NCBI RefSeq assembly: GCF_904849725.1 | Contig: NC_058518.1 | Coordinates: 214,408,741-214,472,740, forward strand | DNA: 64,000 nt | Source of the DNA: Hordeum vulgare subsp. vulgare | Lineage: Eukaryota > Streptophyta > Magnoliopsida > Poales > Poaceae | Direction: 5' to 3' | In this document: positions 34,154 through 45,094 of the stretch, piece after piece | Layout: every line of letters starts with the position of its first letter | Numbering within the stretch: position 1 is the stretch's first letter | Made by a program: the position numbers and the translations under genes | The notes under the pieces: model-generated | Told to the model about the DNA's origin: nothing | The model's database searches: none | The model's input: the letters and a program-made list of their open reading frames with translations, nothing else

Positions 34154-34997
34154 CACTAACCCACAACGGCTAGGCACACCCCCAGCAACACTCAGGACAT
34201 GGAGGATACTTCCCAAGTGCCCTAGAGCGCGCCAGCATGCCGTGGCATGCCAAAACTATGCTCTGGGCGCGCTGCAGAGAGCCTCCAGCAAGGGGACGAT
34301 GCCCCGGCTGGTCGCAACCTCCCTAGTTATGTCCAAACGCTCCCTCGATAACCATTCAGTGCAAATCTACCCCCAGGGACTCCCTCCCCTCGCGCAAGAG
34401 CTCACGTGACGCATGCCCGTGCGCGCCCGACGCGGCCGAGCATGTACGGTCGCTGCGGCTCGACCCCACTCGCTTTCCCTCTGCGGCCGATGCACCAGGA
34501 GGTCCTAAACCATGTCCCGAACCCGTGATTTGGCGGCGAGCACCTCACTGTGCTCGCACGCGCGCCATGGTGACTCACTAACCCACAACAGCTAGGCACA
34601 CTCCCAGCAACACTCAGGACATGGAGGACACATCCCAAGTGCCCCAGAGCGCGCCAGCATGCCGTGGCATGCCAAAACTATGCTCTGGGCGCGCTGCAGA
34701 GAGCCTCCAGCAAGGGGACGACGCCCCGGCCGGTCGCAACCTACCCAGTTATGTCCAAACGCTCCCCCGACAACCATTCAGTGCAAAGCTACCCCCAGGG
34801 ACTCCCTCCCATCGCGCAAGAGCTCACGCGACGCGTGCCCGTGCGCGCCCGACGCAGCCGAGCATGCACGGTCGCTGCGGCTCGACTCCACTCGCTTTCC
34901 TCTGCGGTCGATGCACCAGGAGGTCCTAAACCATGTCCCGAACCCGTGGTTTGGCGGCCAGCACCTCACTATGCTCGCACGCGCGCCACGGTGACTC
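34154..34997 (+). repeat. 422-bp tandem duplication upstream of the 3' LTR promoter
   Basis: 34154-34575 and 34576-34997 are tandem copies beginning CACTAACCCACAAC. The 5' LTR has a single copy (about 24178-24598). Junction of the copies shows GTGACTCAC joined to TAACCCAC, with a shared CAC. The duplication ends about 35 bases before the TATA box, so it doubles the upstream promoter region. Confidence 0.9.
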
Positions 34998-35032
34998 ACC
35001 GGCGCGCCTCAGTCGGGTCACCGTCGCTGGCC

Positions 35033-35040
35033 TATAAATA
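35033..35040 (+). promoter_or_regulatory. TATA box of chromovirus 3' LTR
   Basis: CCTATAAATAGGTCC, same context as at 24635. A transcript from here would read outward into the Angela LTR. Confidence 0.7.
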
Positions 35041-36116
35041 GGTCCCCCCGGCACCCCAACACCCTCCAAGCAGCTTCAGCACAACCAGTAGACACCCCCT
35101 AGCCACCCAATCGAGCTCGCAGAGCCTCAGTGCTCGAGATCAACCGAGGCCCCTCCGCCTCGGAGCTCCGGTCGATCTCCGGCTACACGTCGGCTCCTGC
35201 GGTGTCCGACCTCCCATTACACTCCCCTTGACGCCCGAACCATTTCCCCCAACTTCCCCGAGTGAATCCGTGCCCCTAGCCACTAGTTCGACGCCGACCT
35301 GAAACCTTTCCGCCATGGTCACCTCGTCGCCGGCGACCCAGACCACCTCCGGTGACGTCCCAAACACGAGCAAGTAGGCGGAGGCACGAGGGACCCATTC
35401 CTGCTCCTAGATTGGCCTGAGGACAACGGCAGCCTCGCCGACGTCCGTCTCCACCTCTCTGGCTGGAGGTAGGAGAAGGACCCGACAGGTGGAGCCCACC
35501 TGTCGGTGTCCTGGGGCAGCCAGCGTGCGCAGCCGCTGACGCTGACCCCAGGGGCCCGCAGGTCAGGTTTGAACCTGGCCCGCGCGCGCCTGGTGGCCAG
35601 GCCTGCTGGCTGAGCCGGCTGGATCGTCCCCCCCGGCCTTTTCCTTTTATTTTAATCCAGCAACTTAACTGATTTTTACAAAAATATTTAGCCAGTACAA
35701 AAATATGATTCTTCCACCAGTAATTTTCTAAAAATGTGTACTAATTCATTCTGTAGTGTTTGACATTTATCAAAAACAGAAACTATTTTGGTATAATAAA
35801 ATGATATTAAAGCATTTGTTTGCTTCTGTTTGCTTTTAAATAAATATGCTTAGGTAATAAAAACTATAGGAAACATTTTCCAAAATAATAAACTGAACTT
35901 ATTCAAACTTTGCAACATTTTTAAAAGCACTTTGTGATCTGTTTTAGTGAGAGCTATTATTTATTTATTCCTTTCTTGACGGTAGAGTTACCGAGTGACG
36001 GAGGATCCGGAGCGGAAGACCTCGAAGCCCCGGATACCTAGCTGACCAAGGCAAGTAACCCTTTGACCATGACGTAAGCATATGAAATGATGCATGCTAG
36101 TATAGTTGGTACTTTC

Positions 36117-37488
36117 TGTTGGGGAACGTCGCATGGGAAACACAAATTTTCCTACGCGCACGAAGACCTATCATGGTGATGTCCATCTACGAGAGGGGAT
36201 ATTTGATCTACGTACCCTTGTAGATCGCACAGCAGAAGCGTTAGTGAACGCGGTTGATGTAGTGGAACGTCCTCACGTCCCTCGATCCGCCCTGCGAACC
36301 GTCCCGCGATCAGTCCCACGATCTAGTGCCGAACGGACGGCACCTCCGCGTTCAGCACACGTACAGCTCGACGATGATCTCGGCCTTCTTGATCCAGCAA
36401 GAGAGATGGAGAGGTAGATGAGTTCTCGGGTAGCGTGACGGCGCTCCGGAGGTTGGTGATGATCTTATCTCGGCAGGTCTCCGCCCGAGCTCCGCAGAAA
36501 CGCGACCTAGATGTAAAACCATGGAGATATGTGGTCGGGCTGCCGTGGCCAAGTTGTGTCAAATCAGCCCTAAAACCTTCGTATATATGGGGGGAAGAGT
36601 GGGAGCCTTGCCTTGGGGTCCAAGGACCCCCAAGGGGTTCGGCCGAGCCAAGGGGGGGAATCCTCCCCTTCCAAACCGAATCCAACTAGGTTTGGAAGGA
36701 GGAGTCCTTCCCCCTTTTCCCACCTCCTCTTTTTTTCTCTTTGATTTTCTTCCTATGGCGCATAGGGCCTTCTTGGGCTGTCCCACCAGCCCACTAAGGG
36801 CTGGTGCGCCACCCCCATGGACTATGGGCTTCCCCGGGGTGGGTTGCCCCCCCGGTGAACACCCGGAACCCATTCGTCATTCCCGGTACATTCCCGGTAA
36901 CTTCGAAAACCTTCCGGTAATCAAATGAGGTCATCCTATATATCAATCTTCATTTCTGGACCATTCCAGAAACCCTCGTGATGTTCGTGATCTCATCCGG
37001 GACTCCGAACAACATTCGGTAACCAACCATATAACTCAAGTACGCATAAAACAACGTCGAACCTTAAGTGTGCAGACCCTGCGGGTTCGAGAACTATGTA
37101 GACATGACCCGAGTGACTCCTCGGTCAATATCCAATAGCGGGACCTGGATGCCCATATTGGATCCTACATATTCTATGAATATCTTATAGTTTGAACCTC
37201 AGTGCCAAGGATTCATATAATCCCGTATGTCATTCCCTTTGTCCTTCGGTATGTTACTTGCCCGAGATTCGATCGTCAGTATCCGCATACCTATTACAAT
37301 CTCGTTTACCGGCAAGTCTCTTTACTCGTTCCGTAATACAAGATCCGGCAACTTACACTAAGTCACATTGCTTGCAAGGCTTGTGTGTGATGTTGTATTA
37401 CCAAGTGGGCCCCGAGATACCTCTCCGTCACAAGGAGTGACAAATCCCAGTCTCGATCCATACTAACTCAACGAACACCTTCGGAGAT
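36117..37488 (-). repeat. Truncated Angela/BARE-type copia LTR
   Basis: Plus strand starts TGTTGGGGAACGTCGC (the 3' terminus of the LTR on the minus strand) and matches the complete LTRs at 43285-45094 and 50089-51898 up to ACACCTTCGGAGAT, where it breaks. The missing part is the LTR's own 5' third. It is also more diverged and differs in the middle (36600-36890) from the other two, so it came from another copy. It was inserted in the chromovirus LTR after CTTTC. Confidence 0.93.
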
Positions 37489-37489
37489 T

Positions 37490-39287
37490 CCTTGATGCAC
37501 AAATTGCTAGAGTTGCTGCTAAATGTGATGGTACTTTTGAAACTACTGATACTATTGAAGTAGAACCTGCTATTTTGCCTACTAGAACTAGCTCTCCTAG
37601 ACCTGAATTGCCTGATATGCCTGAGCGTTATGTTATGGAGGGAGAGATAGCTAAGGACTTTCTTGTGTGTAAGGATAGCTATGATGTTGAGAAATTACTG
37701 CTCAAGTGGAATGAAAAATCTCTGAATGCTAGGATGAAATACGACCCGAAGTTTGCTACTTCGCCTATCTTTGTGACCGATAAGGATTATGAATTCTCTT
37801 TCGATCCTGAGTTAATCACTCTGTTCGAATCTGATCCTTTTCACGGTTATGAGTCTGAAACGGTTGTAGCCCATCTTACGAAACTGCACGATATAGCCAC
37901 CCTATTCACTAGTGAGGAAAATATCCGCCACTACTATATCCTCAAGTTGTTTCCTTTCTCGCTAAAGGATGATGCTAAGACTTGGTTTACTTCTCTTGCT
38001 CCTGGTTGTGTGCGTAGCCCCCAGGATATGGTCTACTACTTCTCTGAAAAATATTTCCCTGCCCATAAGAAGCAAGCTGCCTTGCAGGAAATATACAACT
38101 TTGCTCAAGCTGAAGAAGAGAGTCTCCTACAAGCTTGGGGGAGGCTCGTCCAGCTACTGAATGCTTTGCCTGATCGCCCTCTTGAGAAGAATGAAATACT
38201 TGATATCTTCTATAATGGACTTACCGATGCTTCCAGAGACCACCTAGATAGTTGTGTTGTTTGTGTTTTTAGGGAACGAAGCATAGAACAAGCTGAGATC
38301 CTATTGAATAACATCTTGTGCACCGAGAATGCTTGGACTATTCCCGAACCACCTCCTAAGACAACTCCGAAGAAAAGAGGTATTCTATTCCTCGGTCCTG
38401 AAGATATGCAAGAAGCTAGGAAATCTATGCGAGAGAAAGAAATTAAATCTGAAGATGTCAAAAATCTACCACCTATCGACGAGATCCATGGTCTTGATAA
38501 CCCGATACAGGTAGTAGAAGTAAATTTTCTGCGTAGGTTTGATGAGAGTGATATTCCTTTTGATAAACCTGCTAGCCTATGCCTCGATGAATTTGATAAC
38601 TTTGTTTCCAAACAACAAAGTTTCAGTGATTATGTTAGCAGACAATTGGAATAGAATGCTCATGTGCTTAGTCATTTAAGTGCTTGTGTGGACAGAAATG
38701 TCAATGATCTTAAGCTCTTGAGTAAACATGCCTCTATGGTTACTACTCAGGTAGAACAAGTACTTAAGGCTCAGAATGACTTGCTCAATGAGTTGAATGA
38801 CAATTCTGTCAGGATCGTCACTAGAGGCGGTAGAATGACCCAGGAACCCTTGTATCCTAAGGGTCATCCGAAGAGAATTGAACAAGATTCTCAAGGAGTT
38901 AGCACTGATGCACCTAGTCATCCTAGAAAGAAGAAGAAACATGATAGGAACCTGCACGCTAGCAACCCTGATGCTGCTACACCTGAGAGTCCAAACAATG
39001 CCTCTGTTTTTGATGCTGTAACACAATCTGGTGATGAACATGAGCCTAATGATAATATCAATAGTGATGTTCATGAAGGTGCTCAACCTAGCAATGAAAA
39101 GTATGTGGAGATTGAACCTGTTGATCTTGATCACCCACAGCCTAAGAATAGAAGATATGATAAGAACGACTTCGCTACTAGGAAGCATGGTAAAGAAAGG
39201 GAACCATGGGTTCAGAAACCCATGCCCTTTTCTCCTAAACCATCCAAGAAAAGGATGATGAGGATCTTGAGCGCTTTGTTGAAATGA
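37490..39287 (+). pseudogene. Gag of Sabrina-like element
   Basis: Starts truncated at the junction; the first Met in frame is at 37575 (MPTRTSSPRPELPDMPERYV). Capsid-like core: FESDPFHGYESETVVAHLTK, YYILKLFPFSLKDDAKTWFT, DMVYYFSEKYFPAHKKQAA, AEEESLLQAWGRLVQLL. This matches the retrotransposon gag domain with the F-x-LKDDAKTWF core of the Athila lineage. A TAG at 38652-38654 interrupts, then the same frame continues with a long helix-forming stretch and a Lys-rich tail KKKKHDRN. At the end the frame is lost by what looks like a one-base deletion in an A run (39246-39256); the next frame continues FVEMIRPVFLQM. Confidence 0.87.
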
Positions 39288-39988
39288 TTAGACCTGTCTT
39301 TCTACAAATGCGTTTGACAGATATGCTCAAAATGGCTCTATATGCTAAGTACATGAAGGATATTGTGACTAATAAGAGGAGGATACCTGAGGTTGAGATT
39401 TCCACCATGCTTGCTATTTATACCTTCAAGGGTGGAACTCCTAAGAAACTGGGTGATCCCGGTGTGCCCACTATACCTTGTTCCATTAAAGTTAACTACG
39501 TTAGAACTGCTTTATGCGACCTTGGAGCCGGTGTTAGTGTTATGCCTCTCTCTCTTTATCGTAGACTTGAACTAGATAAGTTGACACCCACTGAAATATG
39601 TCTGCAAATGGCCGACAAATCAACTGCTTTCCCTATCGAAATTTGCGAGGATGTGCCTGTTGTGGTTGCTAATGTCACTATCTTAACAGACTTTGTTATC
39701 TTGGATATTCTCGAGGACGATGCATTGGCGGTCATCCTTGGAAAACCCTTTTTAAACATTGCAGGGGCTGTTATAGATTGCAACAAAGGCAATGTCACTT
39801 TCCATGTCAACGGTAATGAGCATACGGTGCACTTTCCGAAGAAACAATATCGAGTACATTGCATCAATGTTATCGAAAAAACTTCATCGATTCTTATTGG
39901 GAGCTTTGAATGCCCTATACCTCGTGTCAAGATCAAGTATGATTTGCTTGTTGGGGAGATACACATCCCCATTGAGGTAACCTGGTGA
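39284..39988 (+). pseudogene. Aspartic protease region of Sabrina-like element
   Basis: Frame-shifted continuation of gag. The active site block is ALCDLGAGVSVMPLSLYRRL, in which D-L-G-A replaces D-S/T-G-A, the form usual in Athila-type proteases. Preceding YTFKGGTPKKLGDPGVPTIP and following TDFVILDILEDDALAVILGK and GKPFLNIAGAVIDCNKGN are conserved family blocks. The frame ends cleanly with TGA after PIEVTW. No RT follows. Confidence 0.88.
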
Positions 39989-40752
39989 CTATTCGAAAAT
40001 TTTCCGTTCTCTTTTGTGATTCAAAAAAGCTTGATCAACCTCATTGACGGATTTCTTTCGATGACCATGAGATGGATGAATCGAGGGGTCACAAACCTCT
40101 GTTCCAAGCTTTCACCTTCGGTTGCTTAGAAGAAAAATGATAGGTTTAGTTTAGTTTTCCCTGTTTTCTGTTTTAGCGTCCGGTAGAAAAGTACCCCGAA
40201 AATAAAAGTTCTCCGAACGTCCTGAAAATCAAGTACGATTTTTTCTGGATTTTTTGAAAAATACTAAGACAATGAGCTTGTCTGGGAGCTGCACCAGTGG
40301 GCCACAAGCCCTTGAGGAGCGGGCACCCCCTGGCAGCGCCTACGTGGCTTGTGGGTCCCACGTGCACCCCCTCCACTCATTCTTGCTCTCATCTGGTTCT
40401 CCAACCTCCAGAAAAAATCGCTTCGCAGCTCAAACCCGTGTTCTTGCTCCTCTTACTGGGATTTTCGATCTCTTTGCTCCAGGCACCATTCTCCAAACTG
40501 TTTTTGGGAAATTACTCCTTGGTAAGTGACTCCTCCATTGGTCCAATTAGTTTTTGCTCTAGTGCCTTATACTTCGCGTATTTTTGCTGCCTTGGTGACA
40601 ATGTTCTTGAGCTTTGCATGCTAATTTTAGCTGGTCCCAAGTGGTTTTGATGTGTAATATGGCCTCTAGGCACTTGTTGGAGTAGTTGCTACGAGTTTAG
40701 TTGAGCCTTGTTCACTTTTCCTTTGGGTCACTGAAAATTTCAGAAAAGGAAG
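39989..40752 (+). other. Spacer with LTR-like segment upstream of the ATHILA ORF
   Basis: Non-coding. The part from about 40180 to 40400 parallels the central region of the element's own LTR (52020-52260): GAAAATAAAAGTTCTCCGAA against GAAATAAAATTTCTCGGAAT, then TTTTTCTGGAttttTGAAAAATACT in both, then a GC-rich GCCACAAGCCC / GCCTACAAGCCC stretch with CTGGCAGCGCC / CTGGCCGCGCC. Identity by eye is roughly 65-70 percent. It may serve as a promoter or leader for the downstream ORF. Confidence 0.55.
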
Positions 40753-41555
40753 ATGTTCAGGAGAAACTATCATGGTGATTCCTCAAGCAAGAGAGGTCCC
40801 CGTCTTGCGATTCGGGAGCCCGATCCTTACCAACCAAGGGACGCACAGGTACAACCATGTGAATGGCCTTCTGATGAATTCATGATTGAGGCAGGTTTCA
40901 AAGACGAGTTTCATGCACTTGTTCACAATGTCGGACTCGAAGAATTCATCTCCGATAAATGTGAACAGTATGTTGCTCTCACTGCCTCTTTTGTTCGTAC
41001 AATCAAATTTTTAGCTGGCCGTGACACATCGGTACTGTTTAATCTCTATGACAAATCGTATACCATGGATTTAGAGGATTTCAATAGAATTTGCAAGATA
41101 CCTATTTGGGGTAGCCTCAACGATCCTCCTAAATCTTCGGTTAGAGATTTTTTCTCTAGTATAACTGTTGGAGAAACTAGAGATATTATGCAGGCTACCA
41201 TGGGGAGCATTCATTTTCCTTCCTTGCATTACTTTGCCCTATCATACGCAGATGCATTAATGGCAAGATTGAGCATTGTCACCTCTGCGCACCCGACCTT
41301 AGTATTCTTAAGAGCGCTGTAATGGGTGATAAGAGTTCCAACATGGGAGCTATAATAGCAAGGAGGTTGAATAATAACGCTAATGAAGGGGATTTCTTTG
41401 GTGGGATCTATGCCACTCGCATAGAAAATTTTCTTGGACTACCCATCCACGAAGGAGATTCCCCGCTCCATACAGCTTTCCTTGACCGTGTCGCTTTTAC
41501 ATGCTACCAGTTCCTTGAGAGGGATGATAAATTCCTTGGGAGCTTTCCCGTGTAA
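40753..41555 (+). pseudogene. ATHILA ORF-1-type protein
   Basis: Starts MFRRNYHGDSSSKRGPRLAI and continues FLAGRDTSVLFNLYDKSYTM, YTMDLEDFNRICKIP, then YFALSYADALMARL, all typical of the ATHILA ORF-1 protein family found after pol in Athila elements; its role is unknown, with an envelope-like function proposed. A TAA at 41320 overlaps the next ATG (TAATG) in a different frame, which carries on with MGDKSSNMGAIIARRLNNN and FFGGIYATRIENFLGLP. Relatives read both parts as one protein, so this is a one-base frameshift. It ends at 41555, somewhat shorter than usual. Confidence 0.8.
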
Positions 41556-43270
41556 ATAGTTTTTTTCTTTCGGTCAAGGTAGAAGACCATGGTTACAATG
41601 TTTAATGGCTCTGGCATGCATATATGTTCACTTGTTAAAGAGCCATATTACTTTGTCTTCTCCTTTGTGTTTGCCTGCAGATTCCAGCTTTAGTCCAATG
41701 CACGAGCACGCTTATTATTGTTCACATCGTTCGGTCGTGCAAGTGACAGGCAATAATGACGATATATGATGAAGTGACTAAGCCTGGAAAAGTTGGTATG
41801 AACTCGATCTATTTTGTTTTTGTAAATATGACTAGCTCATCGTGCGTGATTCAGCTTTGTTGTGAGAGAAACATGTTTGCAATGACAACTTAGAGATCAT
41901 AGTTGCTTATGCCATGCTTACTTAGCTAGGAGCTTATAATGGTTTGTCTTGGATGCCCACATGAATGTTGAGATGACTGTGTTGTAGTATGATAGGATGG
42001 TATCCTCCTTTGAATGATTCAAGTGGCCTGACTTGGCGCATGTTTACGCATGTAGTTGAAACAAAATCAACATAGCCTCTATGATATTCATGTTCAAGGT
42101 GATTTATGTCGTACTCATGCTTGCACTCAATGTTAGTTAATCTCAATGCATTTTGATGACTGTTGTCACTCTCTAGTTGGTCGCTTCCCAGTATTTTGCT
42201 AGGCTTCACTTGTACTAAGCGGGAATACTGCTTGTGCATCCACTTCCATAAACCCAAAGTTGTTCCATATGAGTCCACCATACCTACCTATATACGGTAT
42301 CTACCTGCCGTTCCAAGTAAATTTGCATGTGCCACTCTCTAAATGTTCAAGAAAAAATCTGTTTTGCGTGCCCGAACTGCTCATGTGGTGACAGGGGGCT
42401 ATCAGTATCTTCCATGCTAGGCGTGTTATCCTTGATATGTGTTTATTCACTATCATTCACGAGAAAGGGGCCGGTAATTGGAATGCCCAGTTCCATGCTC
42501 AAATCGAAAAGATAATTGCAAACGAAACTCCCCCTTGATTGATGTTGGTATGGACGGCACCCGAGTATTCGGCTAGTCGTGGAATGTGATTGATTGGTGG
42601 TGGGGGTGTCAAAACTTTACTTTTCTGTTTGGGAACCGCCTATAGAATGTGTAGCGTGGAAGATGGTGAGAACTCTTAGTCATTGCGTTGACAATGAAAG
42701 CATGCCACCCAAAATTATTATCTTTGTTTTCAAAGCTTGAGCTCTGGCACCTCTGCAAATCAATGCTTCCCTCTGCGAAGGGCCTGTCTATTTATGTTCC
42801 TGTTGAGTCATCCTCCTCTTCTTACAAAGCACCAATTAGAGAGCACCTCTGTCATTTTTATGCTTTGCTATTAACTGTGTTGAGTATGACTCTGACTGGA
42901 TCTTCTTTGCCTTGAATTACAATGTTTAGTCAGCCCTTGGTCTTTGAAGGTGCTCTACATTTATGTTTTGCGGTCTCATAAAGAGCTAGCGAGATACCAT
43001 ATGTTCGTACTGCTTCATGATTGTTTTGATTGAAGTGTTGACGTTTGAGACATATTATTATTTGCTCGCTAGTTGATTATGCCATTGATATGAGTTTACC
43101 GTGAGATCTAGATGTCATTTGCTTATGTGGTTTGCTTTTGTTCTTGCTGAAATTCTGGTTATGAGTTAGGCATAGTTGCAACAACAAGATCAAACAGAGT
43201 TCGTCAAAGTTTTTCTTTTGTCTCTTTCAGTTTGTCAACTGAATTGCTTGAGGACAAGCAAGGCTTTAAG
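41556..43270 (+). other. 3' untranslated region of Sabrina-like element
   Basis: Non-coding, with the words AGGATGGTATCCTCCTTTGAATG and CATGTAGTTGAAACAAAATCAACATAGCC (about 41990-42080) that I associate with Athila-type 3' regions. No gene is credible. It ends at the polypurine tract. Confidence 0.65.
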
Positions 43271-43281
43271 CTTGGGGGAGT
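43271..43281 (+). promoter_or_regulatory. Polypurine tract of Sabrina-like element
   Basis: CTTGGGGGAGT directly precedes the first bases of the 3' LTR (TGA, 43282-43284), which were duplicated when the Angela element inserted there. In working elements this tract primes plus-strand DNA synthesis. Confidence 0.85.
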
Positions 43282-43284
43282 TGA
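43280..43284. other. Target-site duplication GTTGA, left copy
   Basis: GTTGA here and at 51899-51903 flank the Angela-type element (43285-51898). Five identical bases are the expected duplication for copia integration. Confidence 0.92.
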
Positions 43285-45094
43285 TGTTGGGGAACGTCGC
43301 ATGGGAAACAAAAAATTTCCTACGCGCAAAAAGACCTATCATGGTGATGTCCATCTACGAGAGGGGATGAGTGATCTACGTACCCTTGTAGATCGAACAG
43401 CAGAAGCGTTAGTGAACGCGGTTGATGTAGTGGAACGTCCTCAAGTCCCTCGATCCGCCCCGTGAACAATCCCGCGATCAGTCCCACGATCTAGTACCGA
43501 ACGGACGGCACCTCCGCGTTCAGCACACGTACAACTCGACGATGATGTCGGCCTTCTTGATCCAGCAAGAGAGACGGAGAGGTAGAAGAGTTCTCCGGAA
43601 GCGTGACGGCGCTCCGGAGGTTGGTGATGACCTTGTCTCAGCAGGGCTCCGCCCGAGCTCCGCAGAAACGCGATCTAGAGGAAAAACCGTGGAGGTATGT
43701 GGTCGGGCTGCCGTGGAAAAGTCGTCTCAAATCAGCCCTAAAACCTCCGTATATATAGGTGGGAGGGAGGGGAGGAGGCAGCCTCAAAACCTAAAGGTTT
43801 GGCCGAAATTGGAGGTGGAGGAGTCCTACTCCAATCCTACTTGGAGTAGGATTCCACCTTCCCACTTGACAACTCTTTCCACCTTGTGTTTTTTCCTTCT
43901 CAATCCTTATGGGCCTTAGTGGGAACTTATTCCAGCCCACTAGGGGCTGGTTTATCTCTTCCCATAGCCCATGAGACCCCTTGGGGCGTGAAGCCCCTCC
44001 CGATGGTCCCCGGCACCCCTCCCGGCACTCCCGGTACACTACCGATGAGCCCGAAACTTTTCCGGTAATGCACGAAAGCCTTCTGGTAACCAAATGAGGT
44101 CATCCTATATATCAATCTTCGTTTCCGGACCATTCCGGAAACCCTCGTGACGTCCGTGATCTCATCCGGGACTCCGAACAACATTCGGTAACCAACCATA
44201 TAACTCAAATACGCATAAAACAACGTCGAACCTTAAGTGTGCAGACCCTGCGGGTTCGAGAACTATGTAGACATGACCCGAGAGACTCCTCGGTCAATAT
44301 CCAATAGAGGGAGCTGGATGCCCATATTGGATCCTACATATTCTACGAAGATCTTATCGTTTGAACCTCAGTGCCAAGGATTCATATAATCCCGTATGTC
44401 ATTCCCTTTGTCCTTCGGTATGTTACTTGCCCGAGATTCGATCGTTAGTATCCGCATACCTATTTCAATCTCGTTTACCGGCAAGTCTCTTTACTCGTTC
44501 CGTAATACAAGATCCCGCAACTTACATTAAGTTACATTGCTTGCAAGGCTTGTGTGTGATGTTGTATTACCGAGTGGGCCCCGAGATACCTCTCGGTAAC
44601 ACGGAGTGACAAATCCCAGTCTCGATCTATACTAACTCAACGAACACCTTCGGAGATACCTGTAGAGCATCTTTATAGTCACCCAGTTACGTTGCGACTT
44701 TTGATACACACAAAGCATTCCTCCGGTGTCCGTGAGTTATATGATCTCATGGTCATAGGAACAAATACTTGACACGCAGAAAACAGTAGCAACAAAATGA
44801 CACGATCAACATGCTACGTCTATTAGTTTGGGTCTAGTCCATCACATGATTCTCCTAATGATGTGATCCCGTTATCAAGTGACAACACTTGCCTATGGCC
44901 AGGAAACCTTGACCATCTTTGATCAACGAGCTAGTCAACTAGAGGCTTACTAGGGACAGTGTTTTGTCTATGTATCCACACAAGTATTGTGTTTTCAATC
45001 AATACAATTATAGCATGGATAATAAACGATTATCATGAACTAGGAAATATAATAATAACTAATTTGTTATTGCCTCTAGGGCATATTTCCAACA
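43285..45094 (-). repeat. 3' LTR of Angela-type element
   Basis: On the minus strand it starts TGTTGGAAATATGCC at 45094, right after the polypurine tract AGTGGGAGAC, and ends GTTCCCCAACA at 43285. A TATATATA lies at 43750-43757. Same length as the 5' LTR. Confidence 0.95.

Larger units (their letters stand above)
22997..36116 (+). mobile_element. Ty3/gypsy chromovirus, 3' LTR truncated
   Basis: Plus-strand element: 4.3-kb 5' LTR, tRNA-Met-type PBS, an extra ORF before gag, gag-protease-RT-RNase H-integrase in chromovirus order and a chromodomain-like tail, then a 3' LTR cut off at 36116 by an Angela LTR. The stops in gag-pol (28802, 30986, 31139, 31756) are TAG or TGA at places where Trp, Gln or Arg are expected, plus one frameshift near 31230. 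Long LTRs of this type recall the Sukkula/Erika group of Triticeae; that name is a guess from LTR size only. Confidence 0.9.
32971..36116 (+). repeat. 3' LTR of chromovirus, truncated at its 3' end
   Basis: Matches the first 2.72 kb of the 5' LTR (22997-25718) with a few percent divergence, but contains an extra 422-bp tandem duplication. It begins TCACACCCTG after a purine-rich GTAAGAGGGATAGG. The last 1.6 kb are missing: at GGTACTTTC (36108-36116) it switches to an Angela LTR, where the intact 5' LTR continues CCGTTGCATATG. Confidence 0.9.

Noticed and set aside
34402..35041. Open frames in the 3' LTR island
   Set aside because: Same as above; they change with the 422-bp duplication and point differences.
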